Part shown: in pieces, positions 27,197 to 36,844 of the stretch
Layout of the letters: every line of letters begins with the position of its first letter
Numbering within the stretch: position 1 is the stretch's first letter
Assembly: GCF_006442315.1 (NCBI RefSeq)
Contig: NZ_VFVY01000002.1
Span: 434,001 to 498,000 of the forward strand
DNA: 64,000 bases
Direction of reading: 5' to 3'
From: Mesorhizobium sp. B2-3-4
GTDB lineage: Bacteria; Pseudomonadota; Alphaproteobacteria; Rhizobiales; Rhizobiaceae
Made by a program: the position numbers and the translations under genes
The notes under the pieces: model-generated
Told to the model about the DNA's origin: nothing
Database searches by the model: none
Seen by the model: the letters and a program-made list of their open reading frames with translations, nothing else

Positions 27197-29089
27197 GTGC
27201 AGCGGAGGAGAGGGCCGACGACGCAACAGCGCACCGATAGCCAGTCCCCGGGCTTTGCCGGCCGCGACCAGCTGCGCGACGCGGTCGCGCGGCTGCGCGA
27301 AGGCCGTTGGCTGCTTCTGGCGATCGCATTCGCGGTGCTGGCCGGCGCGGTTGCCATTGCCGGGCGTATCGCCGCGGGCCAGGCAGCCGGCGACCTGCGC
27401 GACGGGGCATTGGCCGCCTTGCCGCTGGCGGCGGGAACCTTGACCGGCGAAATCGAAAAGCAGCGCCTCGTGCCGCTGGTGCTGGCGCGCGACGATGCGG
27501 TGCGCGACGCGCTGCGGCGTGCCGGAAAGGTCGAAGAGACGGCGCTCAATGCAAAACTCAAGGCCATAGCCGGCGATGCGTCGGCCTCGGCTATCTATGT
27601 TATCGATACGGCCGGCATCGCGATATCGGCCAGCAATGCCGGGCAGCCGGACAGCTTTGTCGGCATCGACTATAATTTTCGCCACTACTTCACCGATGCG
27701 ATGGCGAAGGGCGCCGCCAGCCAGTATGGCCTCGGCACGATCAGCGGCAAGCCTGGCCTCTATCTCGCCAGCCGTGTCGATGACGGCACCACGCCACTCG
27801 GCGTCGCCGTGCTGAAGGTCGAACTCGGCGGTGTCGAAGCCAATTGGCGCTCGAGCGGCTTCCTGGTCTTTGTCACCGACGAACGCGGTGTGGTGCTGGC
27901 CACCAGCCGGCCCGAATGGCGCTTTCACGCGCTTGCGCCGCTCTCCGCGCAAGACACAGCCATGGCCCATGAACAACTCCAGTTGAGCGATGCCGCCTTC
28001 GAGCCGCTGCCGTTGCGGCGCGGCAATGGCGATGGCCTGGCGACGATCGACCAGGCTGGAAAATCGCGTCGTTTCGTCGAGGTGGTGCAGGACCTGCCCG
28101 GTGCCGTCCCCGGCTGGCGCCTGTGGCTGCTGACGCCCGCCGATGCCGCCCTGAGTTCCGCCGCCAACACGGCGCGGTTGACGACTTTGCTGGGGCTGCT
28201 GCTGACGGGATTGCTTGCCTATGTGCTTGTCAGGCGCCGGCGCACGCGTCGGGTGCGTCAGGAGGCGCTGGCGCGCATGAACACCGAGCTCGAGAGCCGG
28301 GTCAGCTCCAGGACGGCCGAATTGACGCGCTCGAACAGCGCTCTTGCCGGTGAAATCGCCGAGCGCGAAAACGCCGAGGCCAAGGTCCGTCGGCTGCGCG
28401 ACGATCTTGCCCAGGCCAACCGGCTCTCCATCCTTGGCCAGATCGCCGCCGGCGTCGCGCATGAGATTAATCAGCCGGTTGCCGCCATCCGCACCTATGC
28501 CGAGAATGCCGGCCGCTTCCTCGAAGGCGGCAGGATCGAGCCGGCGAGCGGCAACCTGACCTCGATCGTCTCGATGACCGAACGCATCGGCGCCATCACC
28601 GGCACGCTGCGCAGCTTCGCTCGCCGGCCCGGCACTGCCGCCTCGCCCTTGCCGGTGCGCGAGGCGATCGATGGCGCGCTGTCGCTCCTGTCCGGCCGTA
28701 TCCGCGATTCCGGCGTCACCATCGTCAAGCCGCGCGGCACCGCATCGCCACTGGTCATGGCGAGCCGCATCCGGCTGGAGCAGATCCTCGTCAACCTGTT
28801 GCAGAACGCGCTGGACGCCATGAAGGACCGGCCCGATCCCCGCATCGAGATCGACCTTGCCGAGCGCGGCGATCGGGTGCTGATCTCGGTGCGCGACAAT
28901 GGTCCAGGTCTCGGGCCGGAAGCGGCCGGCAATCTGTTCATGCCGTTCCAGACCACCAAGGAGAAAGGGCTTGGCCTAGGGCTGGTGATCTCGCAGGAGA
29001 TCGCCCAGGAATTGGGCGGCACGTTGCGGCTCGACCCCGGCATGGCCAAAGGCGCGTCCTTCACCATCGATTTGAGGCGAATTGAATGA
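27197..29089 (+). CDS. dctB: C4-dicarboxylate sensor histidine kinase DctB
   Basis: A 630-residue membrane sensor kinase. TM1 is at about 36-60, a periplasmic double-PAS (DctB-type) sensor region follows with [11 protein letters not shown] and YLASRV, TM2 is at about 328-348, then a coiled-coil linker, phospho-acceptor His422 in [14 protein letters not shown]-box [12 protein letters not shown] and G-boxes DNGPGLG and [11 protein letters not shown]. It senses periplasmic C4-dicarboxylates and phosphorylates DctD. The GTG start at 27197 has CTGGAG 8 bases upstream; an earlier start would run through the dctA regulatory sites. The 3' end overlaps dctD by 4 bases. Confidence 0.94.
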   Translation: MQRRRGPTTQQRTDSQSPGFAGRDQLRDAVARLREGRWLLLAIAFAVLAGAVAIAGRIAAGQAAGDLRDGALAALPLAAGTLTGEIEKQRLVPLVLARDDAVRDALRRAGKVEETALNAKLKAIAGDASASAIYVIDTAGIAISASNAGQPDSFVGIDYNFRHYFTDAMAKGAASQYGLGTISGKPGLYLASRVDDGTTPLGVAVLKVELGGVEANWRSSGFLVFVTDERGVVLATSRPEWRFHALAPLSAQDTAMAHEQLQLSDAAFEPLPLRRGNGDGLATIDQAGKSRRFVEVVQDLPGAVPGWRLWLLTPADAALSSAANTARLTTLLGLLLTGLLAYVLVRRRRTRRVRQEALARMNTELESRVSSRTAELTRSNSALAGEIAERENAEAKVRRLRDDLAQANRLSILGQIAAGVAHEINQPVAAIRTYAENAGRFLEGGRIEPASGNLTSIVSMTERIGAITGTLRSFARRPGTAASPLPVREAIDGALSLLSGRIRDSGVTIVKPRGTASPLVMASRIRLEQILVNLLQNALDAMKDRPDPRIEIDLAERGDRVLISVRDNGPGLGPEAAGNLFMPFQTTKEKGLGLGLVISQEIAQELGGTLRLDPGMAKGASFTIDLRRIE

Positions 29090-30477
29090 ACGAGGGATCA
29101 GGGTTGGTCGCGCTCGTCGATGACGATGCCGACCTTCTGCACGCCACCGCGCAATTGCTCGAACTTGCCGGCTTCACCGTGGTGGCGCGCGATGCCGCCG
29201 ACGCCGCTCTTGCCGTCGTCGACAGGGACTTTGACGGCGTGGTGGTCAGCGACATCCGCATGCCCGGCATGAACGGCCTGCAGCTGTTCGACCGCATCAA
29301 GGCGATCGACCCCGATATACCCGTGATCCTGGTCACCGGCCATGGCGATGTCGATCTTGCCGTCGCTGCGCTCAAGGACGGCGTCTACGATTTCATCCCA
29401 AAGCCCTATGCCGGCGACCGCTTGGTCGAGACGCTGAAACGGGCAGCTGAGAAGCGGCGGCTGGTGATGGAGAACCGGCGCCTGAGAGAAGCCGCCGCAC
29501 TTGCCGCCGACGGCATGCCGCTGATTGGCGAAGCGCCGGCCATAAGACGGCTCCGCGAGACCTTGCGCCAGATCGCCGACATGGATGTCGACGTACTGGT
29601 CGAAGGCGAGACCGGAACCGGCAAGGAAGTGGTGGCAGACCTCCTGCACAGATGGGGACGGCGCCGCGCAAAACCGTTCGTGGCGTTGAACTGCGGCGCG
29701 CTGCCGGAAACCGTCATCGAGAGCGAGTTGTTCGGCCATGAAGCCGGCGCCTTCACCGGCGCGCAGCGGCGGCGTATCGGCAGTGTCGAGCATTCCAGCG
29801 GCGGCACGCTGTTCCTCGACGAGATCGAATCCATGCCGCCGGCCCTGCAGGTCAAGCTGCTGCGGGTGCTGGAGACGCGCAGCCTGACGCCGCTCGGCTC
29901 AAACGAGACGAGGCGCCTCGACCTCAGGGTTGTCGCGGCGACCAAGGTCGATCTCGGTCGGCCCGACCAGCGCGGCGATTTCCGCGAGGACCTCTATTTC
30001 CGCCTCAATGTGGTGACGCTGCGCATCCCGCCGCTGCGCGAGCGGCGCGGCGACATCGCCATGCTGTTCGGGCATTTCCTGGGCAAGGCGGCGGAACGCT
30101 TTGGCCGGCCCATCGCCAGGGTCAACGCCGCTGTCAGCGACCATCTCCAGTCGCATGAATGGCCGGGCAATGTACGCGAGCTCGCGCACTTCGCAGATCG
30201 TGTCGCGCTTGGCCTCGGCCCCGAGGATGACGCCGGCGTGGTGCAGGCGCGGTCCCCGGAACCGGCCGCAGCGCTGCCCGAACGGGTCGGGCAATACGAG
30301 GCACAGCTTATCCGCGACGCGCTGCGCGACCATCGCGGCGACGTGCGTGGCGCCATCGACGCGCTCGGTGTGCCGCGCAAGACGTTCTACGACAAGCTCA
30401 AGCGCTACGGCATTGCCGCATCGGATTTTCGCAATGGCGGCGATCCGGACATGTTGCCGGGTCGCGGACAGATATAG
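29086..30477 (+). CDS. dctD: Sigma-54-dependent response regulator DctD
   Basis: A 463-residue NtrC-family activator. Receiver domain with phospho-acceptor Asp56 ([11 protein letters not shown]), AAA+ domain with Walker A GETGTGKE near 174-181, sigma-54 contact loop GAFTGA at 221-226, Walker [11 protein letters not shown], and a C-terminal Fis-type HTH ([21 protein letters not shown]). It is phosphorylated by DctB and activates the dctA promoter from the tandem sites upstream. Length and domain order are normal. Confidence 0.95.
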   Translation: MNEGSGLVALVDDDADLLHATAQLLELAGFTVVARDAADAALAVVDRDFDGVVVSDIRMPGMNGLQLFDRIKAIDPDIPVILVTGHGDVDLAVAALKDGVYDFIPKPYAGDRLVETLKRAAEKRRLVMENRRLREAAALAADGMPLIGEAPAIRRLRETLRQIADMDVDVLVEGETGTGKEVVADLLHRWGRRRAKPFVALNCGALPETVIESELFGHEAGAFTGAQRRRIGSVEHSSGGTLFLDEIESMPPALQVKLLRVLETRSLTPLGSNETRRLDLRVVAATKVDLGRPDQRGDFREDLYFRLNVVTLRIPPLRERRGDIAMLFGHFLGKAAERFGRPIARVNAAVSDHLQSHEWPGNVRELAHFADRVALGLGPEDDAGVVQARSPEPAAALPERVGQYEAQLIRDALRDHRGDVRGAIDALGVPRKTFYDKLKRYGIAASDFRNGGDPDMLPGRGQI

Positions 30478-30533
30478 AGGTTGCGCCGGGCAGGGCGCTT
30501 CGTAACGCTTTGCCCGCACATTTCGGAAAAGCC

Positions 30534-30962
30534 ATGAACACGACATTCGAAACGACCGCCGATCCCATGCCGGAAGACCTCGCTTTTCTCAGCCGGCAAC
30601 TGACGGCGTTCAACGACGCCGATGTCGGCGCATCCGAAAGGAAGGCGCTGGCGGTGTTCGTGCGCGACGAGGCCGGCGCGATGGTCGCCGGCATCTCTGG
30701 CTACACCGCCTGGGGTTGGCTTTACGTGCAATGGCTGTGGGTCGACGAGCGGCTGCGCGGCCGGCAAATGGCAGGACGCATGCTGGACGCTGCCGAGCAG
30801 GAAGCGGTGGCGCGCGGCTGCGGCAATGCCTGGATCGACACCTTCAGTCCGCTTGCCGCCAAAGTCTATCAGCGGCAGGGCTATCGGCCTTTTGGTAGCC
30901 TGGCCGATTTCCCCGTCGGCCGCAGCCGCATCTTCCTGCAGAAGAAACTGTCGTCCGCGTGA
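30534..30962 (+). CDS. GNAT-family N-acetyltransferase
   Basis: A 142-residue GNAT-fold protein with the acetyl-CoA binding region (VDERLRGRQMAGRMLDAAE, equivalent to motif A Q/RxxGxG/A) and a later DTFSPLAAKVYQRQGY motif B. Substrate unknown. ATG 30534 is used; a TTG at 30510 is less likely. Its stop codon directly abuts the anmK stop on the other strand (tgatca), with no terminator between the two convergent genes. Confidence 0.85.
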   Translation: MNTTFETTADPMPEDLAFLSRQLTAFNDADVGASERKALAVFVRDEAGAMVAGISGYTAWGWLYVQWLWVDERLRGRQMAGRMLDAAEQEAVARGCGNAWIDTFSPLAAKVYQRQGYRPFGSLADFPVGRSRIFLQKKLSSA

Positions 30963-32081
30963 TCAGCCGGCGAGCCTTCCGCCGCGCATGGGCTGCGGTG
31001 CGCCGGTCGTGCTCGGAAAGCTGATCGGCAGGCTGCGCAGCACGCGCACCGCGAGGAAGGCGAAGCACTCCGCCTCCACAGCGTCGCCGCTCCAGCCCAG
31101 GCTTTCGGCCAGCACCACCTCGACACCGGCGCGGCTGGCAAGCATTGCCATCATCGTCGGATTGTGGCGGCCGCCGCCGCTGACCACCAGTTTCTTCGGC
31201 CGGCTCGGCAGGAGATCGAGCGCTTTGCCGACGGCGCCGGCGGTGAAGGCGGTGAGCAGGGCAGCGCCATCCTCGGCGCCCAGCCCGTCGGCCATGGCGG
31301 CGCCGAAGTCGAAACGGTCGAGCGATTTCGGATAGGGCTTGGTCAGATAAGGATGTTGCAACAGCCTGGCGAGGCGCGCTTCGTCCACCTTGCCGGCGCG
31401 CCCAAGCGCGCCGTCGCGATCCATTTCGCCAAGCCCCTTCGATTTGATGAAGTCGTTGAGCGGCGCGTTGGCGGGGCCGGTGTCGAAGGCAACGACATTG
31501 TCGGCGCCGTCCCACCAGGTGACGTTGGCGACGCCGCCGAGATTGAGCACGGCCACCTCGCCGCTGGCGCCGGCGCTGCGCATCAGTGCGGTGTGATAGG
31601 CCGCGGCCAGCGGCGCGCCTTGCCCGCCCGCGCGCATGTCGGCCGAGCGGAAATCATAGGCGACCTTGGTGCCGAGAATCTCATGCATCAGCTCGCCGTC
31701 GCCGAGCTGCCGGGTCTGGCCGAGCCGCCCGACCTGCGGCGCGCGATGCAGCACCGTCTGGCCGTGGAAGCCGACGACGCCGATATCGGCCATCGTCATG
31801 CCGTAGCCTTCGACCAATTCCCTGACTGCCGCCGACTGCGCGCGCGTCAGCGCTTCCTCGGCCTTGCGGAAGATCGCCGGTTCGGGGCCGACGAAATTCC
31901 AGGCTCGCGCGGCCGTCAGCGTCTCTTCGAGCAGCGAGCGGATCGATGCGGGATAAGGCATCAGCCGATAGGTGCCGAAATCCTCTATCCGCTCGCCGTC
32001 GGTCTTGATCAGCGCGACATCGATGTTGCCGTCGAGCACGGTGCCGGTCATCAGGCCGACGGCCCAGATTGGTTCCATCAT
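30963..32081 (-). CDS. anmK: Anhydro-N-acetylmuramic acid kinase AnmK
   Basis: A 372-residue AnmK-family kinase, which hydrolyses the 1,6-anhydro ring of anhydroMurNAc and phosphorylates it to MurNAc 6-phosphate, the substrate of MurQ. Motifs visible are [11 protein letters not shown] at the ATP site (GxMSGTSLDG in E. coli), GFHGQTV with the catalytic-region His, [11 protein letters not shown] and VSGGGRHNP. Two adjacent ATGs (32081 and 32078) follow AGGAG; the second has better spacing. It is the last gene of a minus-strand run that begins with murQ, and lies 7 bases after the serine hydrolase. Confidence 0.93.
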   Translation of the reverse strand: MMEPIWAVGLMTGTVLDGNIDVALIKTDGERIEDFGTYRLMPYPASIRSLLEETLTAARAWNFVGPEPAIFRKAEEALTRAQSAAVRELVEGYGMTMADIGVVGFHGQTVLHRAPQVGRLGQTRQLGDGELMHEILGTKVAYDFRSADMRAGGQGAPLAAAYHTALMRSAGASGEVAVLNLGGVANVTWWDGADNVVAFDTGPANAPLNDFIKSKGLGEMDRDGALGRAGKVDEARLARLLQHPYLTKPYPKSLDRFDFGAAMADGLGAEDGAALLTAFTAGAVGKALDLLPSRPKKLVVSGGGRHNPTMMAMLASRAGVEVVLAESLGWSGDAVEAECFAFLAVRVLRSLPISFPSTTGAPQPMRGGRLAG

Positions 32082-32088
32082 TGAGCTC

Positions 32089-33093
32089 CTAAAGTCCGTT
32101 GACGAGATCGCCGACCGCTTGCCGAAGCGGAACGATTCCGCTGTCGAAATGACGTGTCGGATGGATCCGGTTGGTGAGCAAGGTCCAAGCCTTGCCCTTG
32201 TCGAAGTCGATCCACAGGCCGGTGCCGGTAAAGCCGGTGTGGCCGATGGTTCCCGGGCTGCACAAGCTCCCGCCGGACCAGCCGTCATAGGGGCGTTCCC
32301 AGCCATGGGTGCGGGTGGCGGACAGGGGCGCACGCATCAGCGCGATCGAGCTTTCGGATGCGCCACTGCCGTCCAGCAGCCCTTGCGCGAAATCGAGCAC
32401 CGATCCGGCCGTGCCGAACAGGCCGGCATGGCCGGCGCCTTGCAGCGCCGAGCAATTGTCGTCATGCACTTCGCCGCACAGAACGCGATGACGCCAGGTG
32501 CAATCCTCGGTCGCCGCGGCGACATCCGCCTCCGTCGCCCACGCGAAGCCGGGACCCGGATCCATATCGCGGATCGTCTTGCCCGACAGCCGTTCGAGCG
32601 CGAAGCCGAGCAGGATGAAGTTGATGTCGGAATAGACGGGGTCGCGTGCACGCCATTCGCGCTGCAGGATGAAGGCGCGCAGCAGGTCGGGGTCGCGTCC
32701 GTAAGTGTAAATCGGCTCGACGGCCGGGAAGGCTGTCTGGTGGCCAAGGCACTGGCGGAACGTCACCTTCCGCTCCCAGGCATTGGCGTCGTATTGGCGC
32801 AGGTCCGGCAGCAGCGAGATCAGCGGCCCGTCGAGATCGATGGTGCCGTCCTGCGCCAGCGCCAGGATACGCGGCGTGGTGAAGATCACCTTGGTCAGCG
32901 ACGCCAGGTCGAACCAGGTGTTTTCCCGCATGGGTCTGACCTTGGGAACGAGTTGCGCGGAGCCGATGGCCCTGGTGATGCGGTGGCCGTTCCTGTCGAC
33001 AATGCCGAGCACGCCGCCGGGAGTGCGCTTGGCGGCCACCGCCGTTGCCAGTGGCTGGAAGGCACGGTCGAAAACCTCGGCGAGGTCGATCAA
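32089..33093 (-). CDS. Serine hydrolase, beta-lactamase class C/penicillin-binding-protein-like
   Basis: A 334-residue member of the serine beta-lactamase-like superfamily: SLTK with nucleophile Ser65 and Lys68, a YSD element at 154-156 and HTG near the end of the domain (GHTGFTG). No signal peptide is evident, so it may act in the cytoplasm on imported muropeptides, for example as a carboxypeptidase or esterase; this is inference from the murQ/anmK setting. The start codon is TTG at 33093, supported by GGAGG 6 bases upstream and by the normal N-terminus. AmpC-type periplasmic beta-lactamases would need an export signal. Confidence 0.85.
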   Translation of the reverse strand: MIDLAEVFDRAFQPLATAVAAKRTPGGVLGIVDRNGHRITRAIGSAQLVPKVRPMRENTWFDLASLTKVIFTTPRILALAQDGTIDLDGPLISLLPDLRQYDANAWERKVTFRQCLGHQTAFPAVEPIYTYGRDPDLLRAFILQREWRARDPVYSDINFILLGFALERLSGKTIRDMDPGPGFAWATEADVAAATEDCTWRHRVLCGEVHDDNCSALQGAGHAGLFGTAGSVLDFAQGLLDGSGASESSIALMRAPLSATRTHGWERPYDGWSGGSLCSPGTIGHTGFTGTGLWIDFDKGKAWTLLTNRIHPTRHFDSGIVPLRQAVGDLVNGL

Positions 33094-33184
33094 TGCCGGC
33101 CTCCTTCGGTGAGGCAGCGCCCTACGACGCTGCGGCAGGGCAGAGAGGGGCGCTGGCCCGTCGACCTCTCATATCCCGGCACCA

Positions 33185-34927
33185 TCATGCCTCCACCCTC
33201 GCCATATGATCTCCGCCAAACCGCTCCCATCGCGCCGGCGTCGGCTCGAACCCTCGCGGCCTGACCAGTGAAGGCACCTGGCGCGTGTCGATTTCGAAAT
33301 GCTCGTGCCGCCGGTCGATGGCCGGAACCGCTGATATCAGCTTCCTGGTGTAGGAATGCCTCGGCCGCGACAGCACCGAGGCCGCGTCGCCGATCTCGAC
33401 GATCTGGCCGGCGTAGATGACGGCTATGCGATGCGCGATCCGCTCGACCACGGCCATGTCGTGCGAGATGAACAGATAGGCCAGCCCATATTCGCGCTGT
33501 AGGTTGACCAGCAACTCCAGCACTTTCGCCTGCACCGAGACGTCGAGCGCCGAGACCGCTTCGTCGAGAACGACGACGGACGGATTGAGCATCAGCGCGC
33601 GGGCAATGCACAGCCTCTGTCGTTGGCCGCCGGAGAATTCGTACGGATAGCGCTGGAGGCTGTTCATGGGCAGGCCGACGCGATCCAGCAGGCTCGCCAT
33701 CCTGGCCCGTGTTGCGGTGTCCACGCGGCCGCCTGCTGCGATCACCGGTTCGGCCAGGATGCTTTCGATGGTCAGTCTCGGATTGAGCGAGGCATAAGGG
33801 TTCTGGAACACCATCTGCACGGGCCTGACATTGCGTTCGGCCGGGGCATTGCCGACCGAGAAACTGCCGCGCGTCGACCGCACCAGCCCGAGCACCGCCT
33901 TCGCGGTGGTGGATTTGCCCGATCCGCTCTCGCCGACGATGGCCAAAGTCTCGCCAGGCATGAGGTCGAAGTCGACGCCGTCGACAGCGTGCACTGCGCC
34001 GGTGGCGCGGCTGAAGAAATTGCTCTTGAGGGGAAACCGCACGACGAGGCCGTCGACCTTCAAGGCGGGTTGCCTGTTCTCGCTTTTCTCGCGCCGTCCG
34101 TCCGCGCGCGTCGCGCGGCCGCTGGCGAAATGCGGCACGTCCCGCAGCAGGTGCTGCGTGTAGGGATGCCGGGGGCTGTCGAGGATCTGGTTCAGTTCAC
34201 CCTGTTCGACGGCTTGCCCGTTCTGCATCACCATCACCTTGTCGGCGATGCCGGCGACCAGGCCGATATCGTGGGTGATGAAGATGACGGACATGCCGGT
34301 CTCGCGCTTCAATTCGGCAAGCAGCGCCATGATCTGCGCCTGCACGGTAACGTCGAGCGCCGTCGTCGGCTCGTCGGCGATCAGCAGGCGCGGATTGCAG
34401 GCGAGCGCAATCGCGATCATCACCCGCTGCAGCATGCCGCCCGACAGCTGGTTGGGCGTGTATTTCAGCCGCCTTGCCGCATCGGGAATGCGCACCCGGT
34501 CGAGCGCGTCCCTGGCTGCCACCGTGGCCTGCCGGCCGGTCAGGCCGCGATGCAGCCGGAACGATTCCTCGATTTGCGTGCCGATGGTCAGCACCGGGTT
34601 GAGCGATGTCATCGGCTCCTGAAAGATCATGCCGATCTCGGCGCCGCGAATGCCGGTCAGTTGCGCCTCGCCGGCGCCGGCCAGGTCGAGGACGGTACCA
34701 TTGGCGCGTTTCAGCCCGATGGCCCCGCCGGTGATGCGGCCGCCACCGAAATCGATGAGCCGGTTGATCGACAGCGCGGTGACGGATTTGCCGGAGCCGC
34801 TTTCGCCGACAATGGCCAGCGTCTCGCCGTCGGCGACATCGAAGCTGACGCCGCGCACCACTTCGTTGGCCCGGGGATCGCGGCCGAAGCCGACGCGCAG
34901 GTCCGAAACCGACAGGAGCGGGGTCAT
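33185..34927 (-). CDS. Dpp/Opp-type ABC importer, fused double ATPase
   Basis: A 580-residue protein with two complete ATPase domains, equivalent to DppD and DppF in one chain. Domain 1: GESGSGKSV near 40, LSGGMLQRV, LLIADEPTTALD, ITHD. Domain 2 (from about 300): GESGSGKST, FSGGQRQRL, VVLDEAVSALDVS, ISHD. In domain 2 the Walker B reads DEA where DEP is common; the catalytic Glu is kept. Each half ends with the oligopeptide-family sequence (SPRHPYTQHLL and RPRHSYTRKLI). With permeases and binding protein beside it, it forms a peptide importer, here probably for muropeptides. Start overlaps the DppC-type stop by 4 bases. Confidence 0.92.
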   Translation of the reverse strand: MTPLLSVSDLRVGFGRDPRANEVVRGVSFDVADGETLAIVGESGSGKSVTALSINRLIDFGGGRITGGAIGLKRANGTVLDLAGAGEAQLTGIRGAEIGMIFQEPMTSLNPVLTIGTQIEESFRLHRGLTGRQATVAARDALDRVRIPDAARRLKYTPNQLSGGMLQRVMIAIALACNPRLLIADEPTTALDVTVQAQIMALLAELKRETGMSVIFITHDIGLVAGIADKVMVMQNGQAVEQGELNQILDSPRHPYTQHLLRDVPHFASGRATRADGRREKSENRQPALKVDGLVVRFPLKSNFFSRATGAVHAVDGVDFDLMPGETLAIVGESGSGKSTTAKAVLGLVRSTRGSFSVGNAPAERNVRPVQMVFQNPYASLNPRLTIESILAEPVIAAGGRVDTATRARMASLLDRVGLPMNSLQRYPYEFSGGQRQRLCIARALMLNPSVVVLDEAVSALDVSVQAKVLELLVNLQREYGLAYLFISHDMAVVERIAHRIAVIYAGQIVEIGDAASVLSRPRHSYTRKLISAVPAIDRRHEHFEIDTRQVPSLVRPRGFEPTPARWERFGGDHMARVEA

Positions 34928-35763
34928 GCGAATGCCCTCCGCATCCTCGGGTCGAGAATGTCGCGCAGGGCGTCGCCCAGAAGGTTGAAGCCCAGAATGC
35001 TGATCATGATCGCCAGGCCCGGGAAGATCATCAGCCAGGGCGCTGTCTCCATCAGATTGCGGCTGTCGCTCAGCATCAGGCCGAGCGAGGCGGCGGGTGG
35101 CTGGGTGCCGAGCCCGAGGAAGCTCAGGCCGGCCTCGGTCAGCAGCGCCCAGGCCAGCGCCAGCGTCACCTGAACGGTCAATGGCGCCACCAGGTTGAGC
35201 AGCAGATGACGGGTGACGATGTAGGAGGAACTGCTGCCGAAGGTGCGCGCCGCGTCGACGAATTCGCGCGCCTTCAGCGACAAAGCGGGGCCGCGCACGA
35301 CGCGGGTGAAGATAGGCGTGTAGACGATGCCGATGGCGACCACGCTGGTCCAGGTGCCGGGTCCGGCAACGGTGACGATGAGCAGCGCCAGCAGGATCGC
35401 CGGGAAGGCGAGCAACACATCCATGACGCGCATGACCACGCCGTCCCAGCGGCGTCCGAGCCAGGCGGCGGCAAGCCCCAGAACCGTGCCGGCAAGCGTG
35501 GCGAAGGCCACCGAGAAGAAGGCGACCGTGAAGGACTGGCCGATGCCGGCCATCAGCCGGCTGGCGACGTCGCGCCCGAACAGGTCGGTGCCCATCCAGT
35601 AGGTGGCGCTCGGCGCATGCAGCCGGTCGATGCGGTATTGCGTGATCGGATTGTGCGGCGTCAGCCCGAGCAGGCCGAGGACGGCGATGAGCAGATAGAC
35701 GCACACGATGGCGCCGCCTATGCGGCCGCTGCCATGCCCGAAGATGGCGCGCAGGATACGCAT
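34924..35763 (-). CDS. Dpp/Opp-type ABC permease, DppC
   Basis: A 279-residue inner-membrane permease. Typical DppC features are the N-terminal helix, HAPSATYWMGTDLFGRDVASRL in the first periplasmic stretch, an EAA-like loop AREFVDAARTFGSSSSYIV, and the ending NLLGDALRDILDPR. The ATG at 35763 overlaps the DppB stop (TGATG); a GTG three bases earlier is also possible. Translationally coupled to both neighbours. Confidence 0.92.
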   Translation of the reverse strand: MRILRAIFGHGSGRIGGAIVCVYLLIAVLGLLGLTPHNPITQYRIDRLHAPSATYWMGTDLFGRDVASRLMAGIGQSFTVAFFSVAFATLAGTVLGLAAAWLGRRWDGVVMRVMDVLLAFPAILLALLIVTVAGPGTWTSVVAIGIVYTPIFTRVVRGPALSLKAREFVDAARTFGSSSSYIVTRHLLLNLVAPLTVQVTLALAWALLTEAGLSFLGLGTQPPAASLGLMLSDSRNLMETAPWLMIFPGLAIMISILGFNLLGDALRDILDPRMRRAFA

Positions 35764-36722
35764 CACTGCTCCCCCAGCCGGATGCGCGGATCAAGCGCGA
35801 CATAGGCGAGGTCGACCAGGAGATTGACGATCATGAAGTTGAAGGCGATGAACAGCACGGCGCCCTGCACCAGCGCATAGTCGCGCTGCAGTATGGCGTC
35901 GAGCACCATGCGTCCGAGGCCGGGAAGCGCATAGATCTGCTCGACGATGACGGCGCCGCCCAGGAGGTAGCCGAATTCTATGCCGCTCAGCGTCACGACA
36001 GGGATCAGCGCATTGGGAAGCGCATGCCGCCAGATGACGCTGCGCGCCGAGGCGCCCTTGCTGCGCGCCGTGCGCACATAGTCGTCGCTGAGCACGTCGA
36101 GCATCGCCGAACGGGCTATGCGGGTGACGGAGGCGGCGAAAGCGAAGCCGAGCGTGATGGCCGGCAGGATCAACTGGCTGAGATTGCGCAGCGGATCCTG
36201 CCACAGTGGCGCGAATTCGCCCATCGCCGGCAGCACGCCGAAGCCCGCTGACAGCGTGTAGATGATCAGCAGGCCAAGCACGAAACTCGGTGTCGACTGG
36301 CCGATCATGGCAACGATGCGCACGCCGAGGTCCGAAGGCTTCTCATTGTGGGTGGCGGCATGGATGCCGGCCGGCATGCCGACGGCGAGGGCGATGATCA
36401 TGGAAAGGAGTGCCAGTTCCAGCGTCAGCGGAAAGCGCTCGAGGATGACGTCGAGAACCGGCCTGCCATAGGTGACCGAGATGCCGAAATTGCCGTGCGC
36501 GATGCCGCCGATCCAGCGCCAGTACTGGATGAACCATGGCTGGTCGATGCCGAAATAGGCGGCGAGCGCATCCCGCTGCGCGGGCGTCAGCAGGCCGGCC
36601 TCGGTGCCAAGCATCGCCGTGATCGAATCGCCGGGCACCATCCGGATCGCCACGAAGACCAGGATGGAAACGCCAAGCAGGACGAGAGGAAATGTCGCCA
36701 GCCGTCGCAACAGATAGTTCAC
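35763..36722 (-). CDS. Dpp/Opp-type ABC permease, DppB
   Basis: A 319-residue DppB-type permease with six membrane segments, beginning VNYLLRRLATFPLVLLGVSILVF. The EAA loop is YVRTARSKGASARSVIWRHA and the ending is VNLLVDLAYVALDPRIR. The GTG start at 36722 is chosen because it begins the usual N-terminus and has GAGAGG about 10 bases upstream; the frame is open upstream for 34 more codons but those residues are atypical and cover the intercistronic hairpin. Confidence 0.9.
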   Translation of the reverse strand: MNYLLRRLATFPLVLLGVSILVFVAIRMVPGDSITAMLGTEAGLLTPAQRDALAAYFGIDQPWFIQYWRWIGGIAHGNFGISVTYGRPVLDVILERFPLTLELALLSMIIALAVGMPAGIHAATHNEKPSDLGVRIVAMIGQSTPSFVLGLLIIYTLSAGFGVLPAMGEFAPLWQDPLRNLSQLILPAITLGFAFAASVTRIARSAMLDVLSDDYVRTARSKGASARSVIWRHALPNALIPVVTLSGIEFGYLLGGAVIVEQIYALPGLGRMVLDAILQRDYALVQGAVLFIAFNFMIVNLLVDLAYVALDPRIRLGEQ

Positions 36723-36784
36723 GCGCAGAAGACCTCTCGTCCTGTCGCCGAAGCTCGAACTCTTTGTTTTTAGGCAATTCCCTA

Positions 36785-36807
36785 GGGGAAACGCTGCGCG
36801 TTTCTCC
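36785..36807 (-). other. Intercistronic hairpin between binding-protein and permease genes
   Basis: GGGGAAACGC, loop TGC, GCGTTTCTCC: a 10-bp stem (one G-T pair) in the 120-base gap. The dispersed motif CCGTTTCACACTTTTC lies just beside it at 36816-36831. It is the third case in this window of a stem directly after a binding-protein gene. Confidence 0.55.
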
Positions 36808-36815
36808 CGGGAAAA

Positions 36816-36844
36816 CCGTTTCACACTTTTCCTGCAATTGCTCT
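36816..36844. repeat. Dispersed motif, copy 2 (CCGTTTCACACTTTTC-N7-TGCTCT)
   Basis: CCGTTTCACACTTTTC, seven bases, then TGCTCT. The copy at 12863-12891 reads CCGCTTCACACTTTTC, seven bases, TGCTCT. The identical spacing makes chance unlikely. Similar sequences are common between rhizobial genes; function is unknown. This copy reaches the 3' end of the binding-protein gene. Confidence 0.55.
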
